Assembly: GCA_018389105.1 (NCBI GenBank) | Contig: JACATO010001062.1 | Coordinates: 124,001 to 188,000, forward strand | Source: Nautilus pompilius | Taxonomy: Eukaryota; Mollusca; Cephalopoda; Nautilida; Nautilidae | Length of the DNA: 64,000 nt | Direction of reading: 5' to 3' | In this document: in pieces, positions 1 to 11,461 of the stretch | Layout: the number at the start of each line of letters is the position of its first letter | How positions within the stretch are numbered: the first letter of the stretch is position 1 | Notes under the pieces: generated by a model | The model's input: only the letters and a program-made list of their open reading frames with translations | What the model was told of the DNA's origin: nothing | The model's database searches: none | Program-made: the position numbers and the translations under genes

Positions 1-3000
1 AGTGCCACAACATCCACGGAAATGACTCACCAAACCATGGCCGTGCCTCGATGTTGATCACGCTGAACAATGTCGCCTTTAGCAAGTGGATGCTCCTGGG
101 GTAAAATCTGCTACCACAAACCTACGCAAGTTGAGTAAATCATGGAATTTCCTCATGCAATTTTTTTACAATGGGAAATTGTTCATAAGCTTTAAAGCAT
201 TTCTAACACCAGATGCCTCAGCCTATCTCCTGTGTCAAAAGGGGTTGGCAGAGAGGCCAAAGCCACTGGCTTCGAAAACATAGAGGGGTGGTCTGTCTTT
301 ATGTACCGGATCACACTGTGGTGGCAGGTTGCCATACCAGATACTGATGAACACGTACTCTAATCTCATTTTGTTGTGGTATGATCCCATCTGTATTGCA
401 AAATTCATTTAAAAAAAAATCTCAAAGTGGCATAATTATCATATTAGTGGGGGCATCAATTTGATGTGGGAGAAGCATCTTTTCAAACTTTTACAGACCC
501 TGTAGGATTATATGAGATAAGGGATGGGAATATTATATGTCCACAAGAATCTATTCTGAAGAAACTGCTTCGTCGTCATCAGTTTCATTTTCAGCATCCT
601 GTCAGCAAAGATTTGTAGCTTGTTATCTCGGGTAGTATTTCTGATCAAGATCTACCAACCACTTGTTGAACGGGTGAGTTTATCCAAGCCTTAGGCTGAA
701 CATATATCACTAGAAGGGAATAAACATCCTTAAAACGCTTGGCTTCTGAACTTTACATTGGCGGTTACCTTGTTCTTTTTGCCCTTCTCCATCTTAGTGA
801 AGTGAAGCATCCTCTCTATCCTTCCCTTGCTCTGCTCCATTCCCTGACAGTTGTTTCCCTCCATATGAAATTTTATCAGCTTCATCAGCACTGATTAAGT
901 CACAAAGAGTCTATTCAGAAATCAGGCAAGTCATTTTTCCAGTTGTCAACTGTTTCTGATAAAAAGGATCCACATCCCCCTCCCACCCACAAGCCTTGAG
1001 TAGATTGTCATGGCAGGCTTTGAAACACACAATGAGGCCATCTAGCACTCTTAGAAGAACTAAACTTTCGAAAGTTTTACAAAATCCGTCTCTTTCCATC
1101 AGTGATGAGCCAGTTGCTGGAATATTCTTAGCCTAACTCTTGTTTGAACCATTTAAAAGTGCAGCCTGCACGTCTTCCTCTCAGGCACTTCCATCCATCC
1201 ATATACACACGCACGCACGTGCACACATGGAGTTTATTCCATATCCACTCCAGGATTTTGTCACCTTTTTGGATTATAGCAGCAACCCTTAACCTAAATT
1301 GCAATTTTTTGGCAAAGGACTAAGTGTTCTTTCACTTTCAAGGTCATCTTTAATAAGTTCACATTTTACCATAGAGTGCTCACTAGATGAAGCCATCGAA
1401 TATCCCGCCAGCTGATTTAGAACTTGAAATGCTTGCTTCAAATTCACTTTGTCAAGAGAAGTTCTTTGCAAAGTCGGTGAAGAAAACGGGGTTACTGTTG
1501 TTGACAAGTGCAGCATCCAAAAACCAATGCAAAGAACTGGATCCATTACAGTCAAATTGGGATGCCAAGTATTTTTTTTCAAAACCACATCTGCAGTACA
1601 GGAGTTTGATGTGTAAGAAAATTATGATTGAATTTGGTTAATGAGTGAAAACAGCTGGATCACAAACAACCAAAAGAGAGATACTGAGGGTGAGGCATGA
1701 AAATTTCGAAAACTAATGAAGTCTGCTGTTAGAGAGTAACAACTTGGATCCGGCATGACCAGGTGAAATAATCTGTTGATGGGGGGGGGGGGTGTTTCTC
1801 TCAGGCTTAACAGCTGTCACCTTGTTTTTACGTTCAGATACAGTCCAGTGTCATCTCCGATTTAAACTGACACCAGCCCCAGGTAATGTTACTGTGAAAG
1901 GATCCAAAGTTTAATAGCTGGAAATCCATTAGTTTATTGCCAGGTGTCCATATGTGCAATGAGGAACACACAACAGTTGTCAGGTTAATTAGCCTTCATG
2001 GTCCACATGCACCATTTAAAGTAAACTTTAACTGACCTTTGGCATTCACACAACAAACCACCCTGACCCAGGTTTCTCTTCCATGTGGTACATAGATAAC
2101 TAAGATCCACACCCCAGTGATGATGATGATGAAAGGAAGAGGATATATTTCCAATTATATGCCCTATGCTGCCATGTAAGGTCATCAGTCTCATCATTTT
2201 GACATGTACACTTTGTTATTGTAATCACAGACCTTGGCATCGTCGGGGGAGGGGGAATATCCTGAGATCTTCACTGTCCATTAGTTTTCCAGAAGGAAGC
2301 TAAAAGCCTTGGAAAGCAGTAAATGGTAGGGCAGGTCCACCTTGGTTAATCCCACAACTACTTCATAGACAGCCATGATAGCCACCTTGTTAACCCTCCA
2401 ACCTAAACTGTGGATCGATCTGGATCCCTCAGCCTTCCCAGTCCAGTAGGGTTATCCATCAGGCCACCAACCACCTGCTTTGCATAATTATCTATTTTTT
2501 TTATATGTGAACAAATTACAATTGCAGTTACAAGAGACTGCACAAAATAATAATAAATACTACAGAGCTATTAAAGAGGTAGCCTTCATCAGATTCACAG
2601 TAAATGAATATAGCACATTTAAAACCTTTATTCCCCAAAAAAGATGGCCTGCACCATCAAATCATTCTAATGAACCAGCTCTCACAATAAAACTAGTTTC
2701 TTTCCAGTCTGATGGGCGGCGCCGATGTAAAACTAGTCTGTTAATCAATCAGCATTGTAAATTTACAATTAAAAGTATTCCATGTCTGCTATTGCTTTGA
2801 GATAAGACGAGTAAATTTGTCATCCAAAAAAAAAAAAAAAAGTCTCTTAAAATAAAATGTACATGATGTCTTTAACCAAAAGCAGAATTAATATGGTTGT
2901 TGTTACGACTTTCCACTGCAGAGTTACTGACAGATGTCTCATATAGCGCAAACTTGGATTTGTTTCCACCTGTTCCTGGTATCTACTGTCTTCCTATCAA

Positions 3001-3607
3001 GGCTAATATAATAGTCCACTCAAGCTAATCACTACTAGATTTGTTATCATAATTTGATATTTCTAAAAATACTTCACCATATTTATGTTGATGATGCTTC
3101 AGAATTGTCCTTGCTGATGCTCCATATATATGGTGAAAATGGAAGTCCACTTTCTAAAGCAATATTTGCAAATCAGTTTTAATTTATGCTGATTAAATGT
3201 ATTTTTTTAAAAAAAGATATTACCTTGGTTCTGTTATGTTTTGCATGATATATAACAAAAGATTTATGTACAAATATACAAAATATGTTTGTGCACTACC
3301 GGTATGTCTCATTTTTAGGTGACTTTTCATTGCATTGATCATGTGTGCTTTAGGTTATTTTTTTAATTATTATTCATATTTGTGTGAAAGTTTAAATTAT
3401 CTATCATCGGATTTGCAATTCCCATCTCAAAACACCATGTAACAACACGTCTGGCAACCCGGTGTTTTCAAACTTTGATTAAAAGTCATATGTAGTTGTG
3501 CGTTTACTTGCTGGTGACTTCTGTGGCAGTTTTACCAGCTGAAGGGAGTCACAGTCCCGTTCTTGCTTGAGGTGCATGCTTCCCTGCTGGAAAGAGGCTA
3601 GGAGCTT
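1..3607. other. Non-coding region downstream of the LRR-ROCO gene
   Basis: No gene is recognised here. ORFs on both strands are short (up to about 100 codons), are not bounded by convincing splice sites and match no family I know. The part next to 3607 is expected to be 3' UTR of the minus-strand LRR-ROCO gene. A minus-strand AATAAA (plus-strand TTTATT at 2627-2632) could end a UTR of about 1 kb, but this is only a motif match. A poly-G run (about 1777-1790), a poly-A run (about 2826-2840) and CA-like microsatellite around 1205-1225 are present. Confidence 0.5.
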
Positions 3608-6378
3608 TCATGACGGAGCCTGAGGTTGCCAGTAGTGATAGAGTCCAGGATACTGACAAAGCACCATGTCGATTTCTTCAGAAACCTCTTCAAGGACAGC
3701 GGTGATGCCTGCGACAGTGGAAGCACGACAGCATATGGAAAACGTATTCCTGCTGTTTTCATTCGATATCAAAACTTTGGCAGAGTCTGTTTCGGCATAA
3801 ACCCTGTCCCGGTGATCAACGCGTGATGTGAACATTTTGTTCAGATGAGCGCTAACACTCTCAAACAGCCCCGCTGGCAATGTGAAAGGAAAGAAAAGCT
3901 CCAGACAAGTTTCCTTTTCATCCTCTAGGGGTTGCTTTGGCCAGTGGTTTTCTAAGTCATCAAAGACACTGTCCGTGTTGTACCATGGCACGACCAGGAT
4001 TGCTGGAGGGACTTCTTTCCCAGAAGGCACCTCTTTCTCAGAGACACCATAGCATATATTAAAACAGGGCAACAGGTCTTTCAGTATCTCAAAGGCCTTG
4101 CAATCTAACTTCTGGTAAAACCATAGGCATTTTAACAGTGGTCGAGATAACTGACCACGTTTTAGAAACAGATCTCTGACAAGAACCAGCTGGTCTTCAG
4201 AAAAATCAGCCTTACTTACAATCACTTTGTTCTCGTGAACAAACCACTCATGGGGGATGTGTCCAAAAATGTCTGCCAGGATACTGACAAGAGTGAGTGG
4301 TTTGTGAAACACTAGATTTGACAATTTTGGCTTGTCATGATACCACAGGACATCTCCAACAGCATGTAGATGTCGGACACAGGCTGGAAGATCATCTGAC
4401 TTCAAGCCGATTCTTTTACAAACAGTTTCCACGTCTTCCCATTTTAAATAAATGCCACCCACTTGCTTTATGGCTTTTGTCAGAGCTGCCCAGCTCTCTG
4501 GGACATGGTGATAAGACCAGGGAAAACTGCCTTCATTCATTGCAGCATGTTCCAGCTCATCAGCAAGATCCTGAATTCCACTTGCATCCTGTGAGCTCAC
4601 AACCCTGACTTTTGGAAGCACCAATGGCAGCGTTTCTTTGATGGTCTTCAGCTGTTTCAACCTCAGCTGTAGCTGATGACTGAAGCTTTTCCCTTCCTCA
4701 ACAGATTCCAAGTCCAGCAGCTCTTTGATTTCATTTTCTAACCTTTGACGAAAGTCATCCAAATGCTGCTGAATATCCCTTTCAACGGCTTCCACTGCCA
4801 CACTGCTACAACAGTCTGCATGGGTACCAATTACTTTAATGACTGCTTGGCTGGTATGAACAAATATTAGGTCCAACCATTGCCCCAGAGCTGCATAGTA
4901 TTTTCCTGATGAATATTTACTGTGGTCGTAGATGACAAGATAGAAGGCGCCAGAATCGAGAAACAACGGCCACAACATCGTGTACACTCGATCTCCACCC
5001 AGGTCATTGAGGCTAAACTTTATGCCGTTCTTGGTTTTCCACCTGACTTGGTCCATAACCTTTGTGGGCGTGAGCTGAGAGACTGCACCGGCTGAGCTGC
5101 TGGCCAACGCATATCTGAGGCCGGTCTTCCCAGCCCCGCTGTCGCCTAGCAACACCACCTTCATCTGATGAGGCTTGTCTGCACTTGCAAATTGCAGACT
5201 TCTCAGGTACATGAATATCTGGCTGGCTTTATTGGTTTGCCATATTTCCGCCGGAACCTGTCGGAGCGGATTTCCGTCGACCCACAAGCCATGCTTCCGC
5301 AACTTGTGGTAGCTGTGGGCCACCACCACGCCGGTCAGCCGGTGCAGGCTCAGCGGCAGCTCGTTGAGAGAGTTCCTGCTGAGAACCAGAGTCTCCAGGT
5401 CGTTCAGTTCGCCGACTTCCCCGGGCAGTGCCTGCAAGGCGTTTTTAGCCAAACCCAGCGATTTCAATTTTCCAAGGGATCCAATCTCGGGCGGCAGATG
5501 CCGTATCCGATTGCCAGCGAGTTCCAGCCGCTCCAGGTTGCGAAGCTTCCCGATGAGCGCGGGAAGCTCCTCGAAAGAATTCCCATTCAGCAGGAGGGTT
5601 TTCAGGCTGGACAGCTGCTCCAGCTCGGCGGGGAAATGGCGAAAGGCGTTCTGCGACAGATCCAGAACCTCCAGCTGCTCAAGGGCCAGCAGAGATGGTG
5701 GCAGAGCTCGCAGGTCATTGTTGGGCGCGTATAGTTCCCGCAAACTGAAAGTGTACATGTCGGGGAGGTGGTTAATCTTCACCGCTTCTAAATCGAGGAT
5801 TTCTAAAGCTGGCATTTCGAAGACTACGAGGGGGATGTGCTCGGACTTGATCTGGCCTCGACTCAACAATGCCCCCGTGTAGCTGTCTATGGCGTTGCAG
5901 AAATGGCGGTAGTTCACCGTCAGGGTTCTCAGCCTGGGCAGGTCCGGCAGGGTGTCGGGCAAACTCTCCATGATGTTTCCCCACAGCAGCAGCTCCTCCA
6001 GCTCCTGGCAGTAGGCGATCTCCGCCGGCAGGCTGGTAATCTCCGTCCGTTTCAGGTCTAGCCTCCGCAGCGAGGTGAGCTTTCCGATCTCCGGCGGGAG
6101 GGTGCGGAGTCTGTTCCCACTGAGGCCCAGCACCGCGAGACTGGTCAGCCGCCATACCGCCGGGGGCACGTACCGGATGCTGCACTCGGAAAGGTTCAAC
6201 TCCCGGAGGTTGCCCAGCCGGTGCAGTTCCGTGGGGAGGCCGCTGAAGTCTTGAGGACCGACGCAGCGAATGGCGTTTCCGCTCAGGCTGAGTCTGGTCA
6301 GGGATGACAGCTCAGCGATGGCCGCGGGAACCAGCCGGATGTTGTTGGCAGAAATGTCCAGTTCCACCACGTTCTTAC
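3608..6378 (-). CDS. MFHAS1: LRR-ROCO gene exon 2 (LRRs, Roc, COR, stop)
   Basis: Continuous open frame from the acceptor at 6380-6379 to the stop ending at 3608, about 923 codons. No ATG is needed at the upstream end because the frame enters from exon 1; a GTG near 6370 is not the start. The single large exon is typical of MFHAS1-like genes. Confidence 0.9.
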
Positions 6379-6763
6379 CTGAAAATTTTCAGGAAAAAAA
6401 AGACAGCCTCTGATGACATCTGAAAACCTGAAGAGGCCAGTCAGTAGGTTACATTTACAAACTACAGGCGAAAATACCAAAGTGAAAGATTTACGACGAG
6501 GGGGAGTTACCTCCCTTGAATATTTACGCACCCATCAACTGCGAGGTCGGGATGGAGGTCAACCCTTGACCTGAAAGGTCGAGTACCGCCTCCTTGACTT
6601 GTCTCGGCGCCCGTGGGTGCGTGGAATTCGACCTGACATTGGACGGGACTGGCAGGGGCTCCTCTCTCCCGACCGAGATTTTCAGGGATTCCGAGGAAGC
6701 GTTTCTCTTAACCGTCTGCGATCTGGCCGAAGATCCTGATGGTGTCGACCGAACTCGGCTCAT
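3608..6763 (-). CDS. MFHAS1: LRR-ROCO GTPase protein, MFHAS1-like (two coding exons)
   Basis: Joining exon 1 (6763-6532) to exon 2 (6378-3608) gives 1000 residues, close to human MFHAS1 (about 1050). The intron (6531-6379, 153 bp) starts GTGCGT and ends TTTTCAG; the phase-1 junction restores an LRR reading MGKNVVELDISANN. Seen in the protein: a Ser/Arg-rich N-terminus (1-50); leucine-rich repeats of the LxxLxLxxNxLxxLP type from about 55 to 455; a Roc G domain with P-loop GDSGAGKT (about 489-496), DLGG (about 536-539) and GTHAD in the G4 position (about 595-599); then a COR-like region from about 700 to the C-terminus. No kinase domain follows, which separates it from LRRK1/2. Family knowledge: MFHAS1-type ROCO proteins bind GTP and act in Toll-like receptor and Ras/MAPK-type signalling in the cytosol. 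The function here is inferred. It could be another kinase-less ROCO paralogue; the LRR-Roc-COR identity is firm. Confidence 0.88.
6532..6763 (-). CDS. MFHAS1: LRR-ROCO gene exon 1 (start codon)
   Basis: The ATG at 6763 opens 77 codons plus one base, ending at ATGG before a GTGCGT donor. The N-terminus is Ser/Arg-rich and runs into the first LRR (VLDLSGQGLTSIP). Reading through the donor hits TAA within three codons, so splicing is needed. Confidence 0.82.
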
Positions 6764-6898
6764 CGTCGTTCATGTAGGGTCCTGTAAACGGGAATGGCGA
6801 CAAATACCGATTGCTGACAGACCGTCATGGCAGATAAAAGAAAATGGTGCTTACCGTTTGCCAAATAAGCGGAATAGATTAACAGAGTAAACTCAATA

Positions 6899-7112
6899 GA
6901 ATCTGAGAGACAGACAGACAGACAGGAGAGAGAGAGAGACGAGAGAGGAAAGAGAGACAGACAGATAGAGAGAGAGACACAGGAGAGGAAAGAGACAGAC
7001 AGGCACACACACACAGGAAAGAGAGACAGACAGGGGAGAGAGACGAGAGACACAGGAGAGGAAAGAGAGAGACAGACAGACAGAGAGAGAGAGGGACAGA
7101 CTGATAGAAGGG
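6899..7112. repeat. GA/GACA simple-sequence repeat
   Basis: About 210 bp of GAGA, GACA and short CA runs on the plus strand. It lies just upstream of the LRR-ROCO start codon and yields spurious Ser/Leu-rich minus-strand ORFs. Confidence 0.9.
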
Positions 7113-10100
7113 AGAGACATATAATATAAATATTCCAATTTATTGTGCATGCTGTGTGGAAAATTCCAGTAGAAAGTCTGATAAGTTGCTTTTTTATTAA
7201 GAATGAGATGCTCAGATGCTTTTGGTTGATTTTGATGTATTAATAATAATATTTTTAATTAAGGTAAGAAAAGATAATGCTTTAATGTTATTAGTTAAAA
7301 CATAAAAAAACAGGTTAATCAATATAGTTCTTTATATTAGGTTAGAAAAAATATATCGTATGATTGAGATCATGTTGTCCTATTTGTGTACCCATGGTTT
7401 CAATGTTAAAAGAAAAGGTAAACCTACCCAAAGAACCATTTCAAGACTTCAGGGTTTTCTGGGACCAGCACAAACTCTTCTGTATGTTATCTACCTCTTG
7501 TTCATTAGCTGGAATGTCAGCTTAACACAAACAAACCTGCCATAGTTTGTGTTGCTGCTGCTATGGTGACAGCAGGTGAATAGGTGGACTACTCAGAATG
7601 TATCAACACAGCAACCAGGTAATAGCATGAAATAGCTGTAATAATGAAAAGGTGAGAACTGTCATACGAGGTAGAGAGACAGGCACGGGTCGTGTATTAA
7701 GCAGAACAAGTTTATACACGGGCTATACGTTAAATGACAAGGTAACCTGACACACTTTACGGGATGACAACAACGGGCTAGTGTGTAGTTATCATATTTT
7801 GCAAAATAATCCAGGTTCTAGAATGATCCTACAGACTTTAAGGAGGCTGCTGTAGTAATTACTGACCTCTCTCTTGTCAAATGCTGAGATTTTATCAACG
7901 TGTAGTATAAACTATTCACAGTTCCAGCTTATTGCATGCAGATCTCTCACTTTTTTTACACTGTAAAAATGATAATTATTAATCTGCTCCACCCTCCATA
8001 TGCTATGGATGAATTTTTTCATAATTCATAAACCTAATTTATTATTAGTTTGGCAGCAAATATTTCTATATTTTTGCCATCTTTTTCTGTTAGGTTTAGA
8101 GTATTTCCCTTTGAAAGGTCTTTATTACGGGCGATAACTATTTTGGCCAGCCTTCTCCAAAAACTTAAAACAGGGATTTTTGTTGCTAAAAGGTGTGTGT
8201 GATATACACATATCAATAAAGGCAGGCAAAATCTTGGAGATCTAAGATGCAACACAATTTAAAGCCAAACTGAAACAACAAGAGTCTAGTATACCAAGAC
8301 CATTTGTAGGTACTGAGAGACTTAGAAATTAAGTATTTTGGATCAAATCTAAAATTAGTACAGAAAGCACTGATGACCTATTCATTGATCCTCCATCCAT
8401 TCTTTTGTGAAAGTTATCACTCAGTTTTTTTAAAAATATTGTGTCATCAGACTGAGTACACTCTACAGATGTGGCCCAACTTAAATGTTAATTTAGAACC
8501 ACAACACAAACAAGTTAGGGACTGAACTCCCATGACTTCTATTACCAACAATGAACAACAAAAAAAATTTGACTTATTTTGTCTAATTCCATTACCAAGA
8601 TGATTTTAAAAAAATTGCTGCTTGCTGATAAATGGCTAAACATCTGGAGACTGGGACCAGAATGGTTGATAAGTTTTAATAAGACATTACAAAGACAGAA
8701 GACGTTAATCTGTCTTGCTCTTTAATTCATTTGTAATATAACTTCTTTACACCTCCAGCTAGTTTTCATACAGGTATAAACCCTTTTTTTATTGCTGACA
8801 TTGTGGCAATAGCAGATCAGTACCAACTAAACAAAATGACAAAAATACTCTAGCAGTTTCACAATAGGTAGTTGAAGTACCTGATAGTGCAGCAGCAATG
8901 ATAATTAAAATCTGAGTCTATACTAAATGACTGAACTGCTATATACATAGGTAAAGGTTCTTCATAAGAAAACACCCACCTGTATATCTGTATGCAGCAC
9001 ATTGAATGACAAGATATCCATAAGGAGTAGGTAGAGGCATTTGAAAATGGGTAAAACACATGAACACACTTGCTCTTTTGGCTGAGCAACAGTTGCAGTT
9101 CGCTTTTACAAAGTTAAGGGATCATAGAAATAAATATATCAGCAAGTTTAGAAACTGAAACAGAATCAGTTTTTGATGATTTGTTATTAATAGATGGAAT
9201 TCTTTCTTTCTGTACCTGTTAGCTGCCTGGCCAACAAGATATTCTCCATACTAAGATAAAAGAATTAAATACAAACTTTAAAAACAAACAAAACAAATTG
9301 TATATATTATAATATAAATCTTACAAAGATTTATAAGCACTATCTTATCTGGATATTTAAAAAGAAGTAACACAAAAACACTGCAACCCTTTATTTTAAC
9401 CTACTAATCAGTAACACGTTTACTGTGACTATAGTTCTAGAGCACTGCCTCACATCACTAAACCCTTCACTGTTTTATGTTGTATTCATTGGAAAACTTG
9501 AGGCTTGTCAACAAAAGAATGTAATTTCAAGATAATACATGCATTAATATCCATATTTTTCAGTAAAAGCAAAAATTAAAAACAATACAAAATAAAATAG
9601 TCATTTATTTAGTTTACTTACATAAATATTGAAAGCATTAACAATAAGACAAACTGATTCTGAGATCTGAATGTTGAATAGCAAAGTCCATGTAAAAGAA
9701 ATTTTTTACAGCAATCCTTGTTTTGCACTGATTAGAACATTTTTGTATTAAAATTATAAAATTAGGTAAATGATGGCATTTGCAGACAGAGAAAAAAATG
9801 ATCACTCACTCCCAATATTTCAGTATCAGAACAATTTGCTTTTATTTATCAAAATTACTTACTCTCCAAAGCTATAATTTAAATGGCTTATAGAAACTAA
9901 AAATTCAGAGTTAACTGAGAAATCATCCGCTATGAATCTCATCAAGAAATTAATATCAGCATCACAAGCCATAATAATCGTATTGTAACTTTTAATTCTA
10001 TGGAGTCACAACCCCCGCCTTTCTCTGAGCAGCTTCTCTTAGAAACTGCCTTGGAAAGACAAAGAATCCACCTTAGACATGCTACTGAATTGCAAAATGT

Positions 10101-11248
10101 CAGTGTTGAAGTTGGGAGTTTGTAACCAAAGCTTAGAGGAAATCTCAACATTGGTAGATTTCTGTAAAAAGGAGAAATGACCTAAAATGTGCACAAGTTC
10201 CCATAATCTCAGGAACCAAGAAAACAGTCATTTATCCAGAATGTTTTCTTAATAAGTTATTCTATGAGAAGGGTGAAAACCATAGAAAAACTTTTCTGCT
10301 GTATTTTTTCATTAATTATGAAAACTAAAGAATAACTTTATGCCAGTCCATGGTAACTGACTGAAGGAAACCCTTATTTTAATCTCAGGCACTGGCATAT
10401 TGTTTTTTTTTTTACACTTAGTTTTGGGTTTCTCTGATCTCTGCCTTATATCATTTTGCTACACAAATAAACATTCAGGTTATAACAGTATAGGTTTTTA
10501 GTTTATTAAATAAAATTATTATTAAAATGCATATTTACAAATCAGCAGGAATCCTCCAAAAACATTTAGTATGTATATTATTGAAAAAAACGCTGCCTTC
10601 ATGAAGAAAATATCATCATTGTATGAAAATCATTTAACAGCAAGATCAGATGTTGATAATAGGCATTGAATCCCACTTCATCATCATTCCACTTGAAATC
10701 CCCTTGATTTGGCTATTCAACCTCTATTTTTCAAAAAATTCTGCAGATCTACCTATTATAAATGAATAGATCTAATATTAATTCTATGGTAAGGAGGAAA
10801 TACCATAAGCTGATTGACAAAGGCTAGTTAATCTGTAGGGATTTTGCTGAGTAGAGTTTTAATATAGTTTTATTTTGATATGTCAGAAGCTTGCTGCTAT
10901 CCTTTTCTTTCTTTCTTCAAACATGACTTGTCTAAATAAGTTTCTTATTAACGGCGTGGCTGAAGAATAATCCAAATAGTATTAATATGCTGAATATTAA
11001 AATAAAAAATTAGAAAATGCATGTGCCATGCATACAGATACATTTAGCAGAGTAATTTAATGTGTCAGAATTTGCATCTTCAAAAATTCCCACAGCTCTT
11101 TACATACTTTTTTTTTTGCTACAACACAAAAAAAAGAGTAATGAATATCTGACTTTGGAATGAAGGAAATATGATCATATTTATCACTCAGATTGTCCAG
11201 TCTCACAGCCTTTGTTTTGTTAAAGTTTTTTTAATAACTCCTGTAATG
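7113..11248. other. AT-rich intergenic DNA and probable PPP1R15 3' UTR
   Basis: No exon or recognised gene. The part adjoining 11248 should be the 3' UTR of PPP1R15; minus-strand AATAAA hexamers occur at 10874-10869 and 10507-10502, about 375 and 740 bases after its stop. The rest is AT-rich with short ORFs only. Confidence 0.5.
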
Positions 11249-11461
11249 TCACAGAGAATGGTAGCTATTGTACACATGCTGCCTGTGAATTTGGTCCAGC
11301 ACTGGAGAAAGCACCTTTTCTGCAGCGTTGATCCGAAGTTTGAATCGTTCCCGGTCACGTGCATACTCTTCCCATGGCCCTTTTCGTGCAGTTTGATAGG
11401 CATGCAGCCAGGTAACCATGTAATGAATTGTTATCAGTTTATCTTCTTCTGCAAAATGAAC
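11249..11461 (-). CDS. PPP1R15: PPP1R15 exon 2, catalytic-core binding region
   Basis: 71 codons including TGA at 11251-11249. It begins with V-H-F, the second half of the RVxF-type PP1 motif whose first residues (K-P-Q) end exon 1. The eIF2-alpha-recruiting core (GPWEEYARDRERF) lies entirely in this exon. Confidence 0.93.
   Translation of the reverse strand, partial: VHFAEEDKLITIHYMVTWLHAYQTARKGPWEEYARDRERFKLRINAAEKVLSPVLDQIHRQHVYNSYHSL

Noticed and set aside
1289..1641. Overlapping ORFs of 84-99 codons on both strands
   Set aside because: No recognised family and no splice structure; a decayed mobile element is possible but not supported.
5168..5882. Plus-strand ORFs of 172-188 codons
   Set aside because: They are shadows of the LRR-encoding exon on the minus strand.
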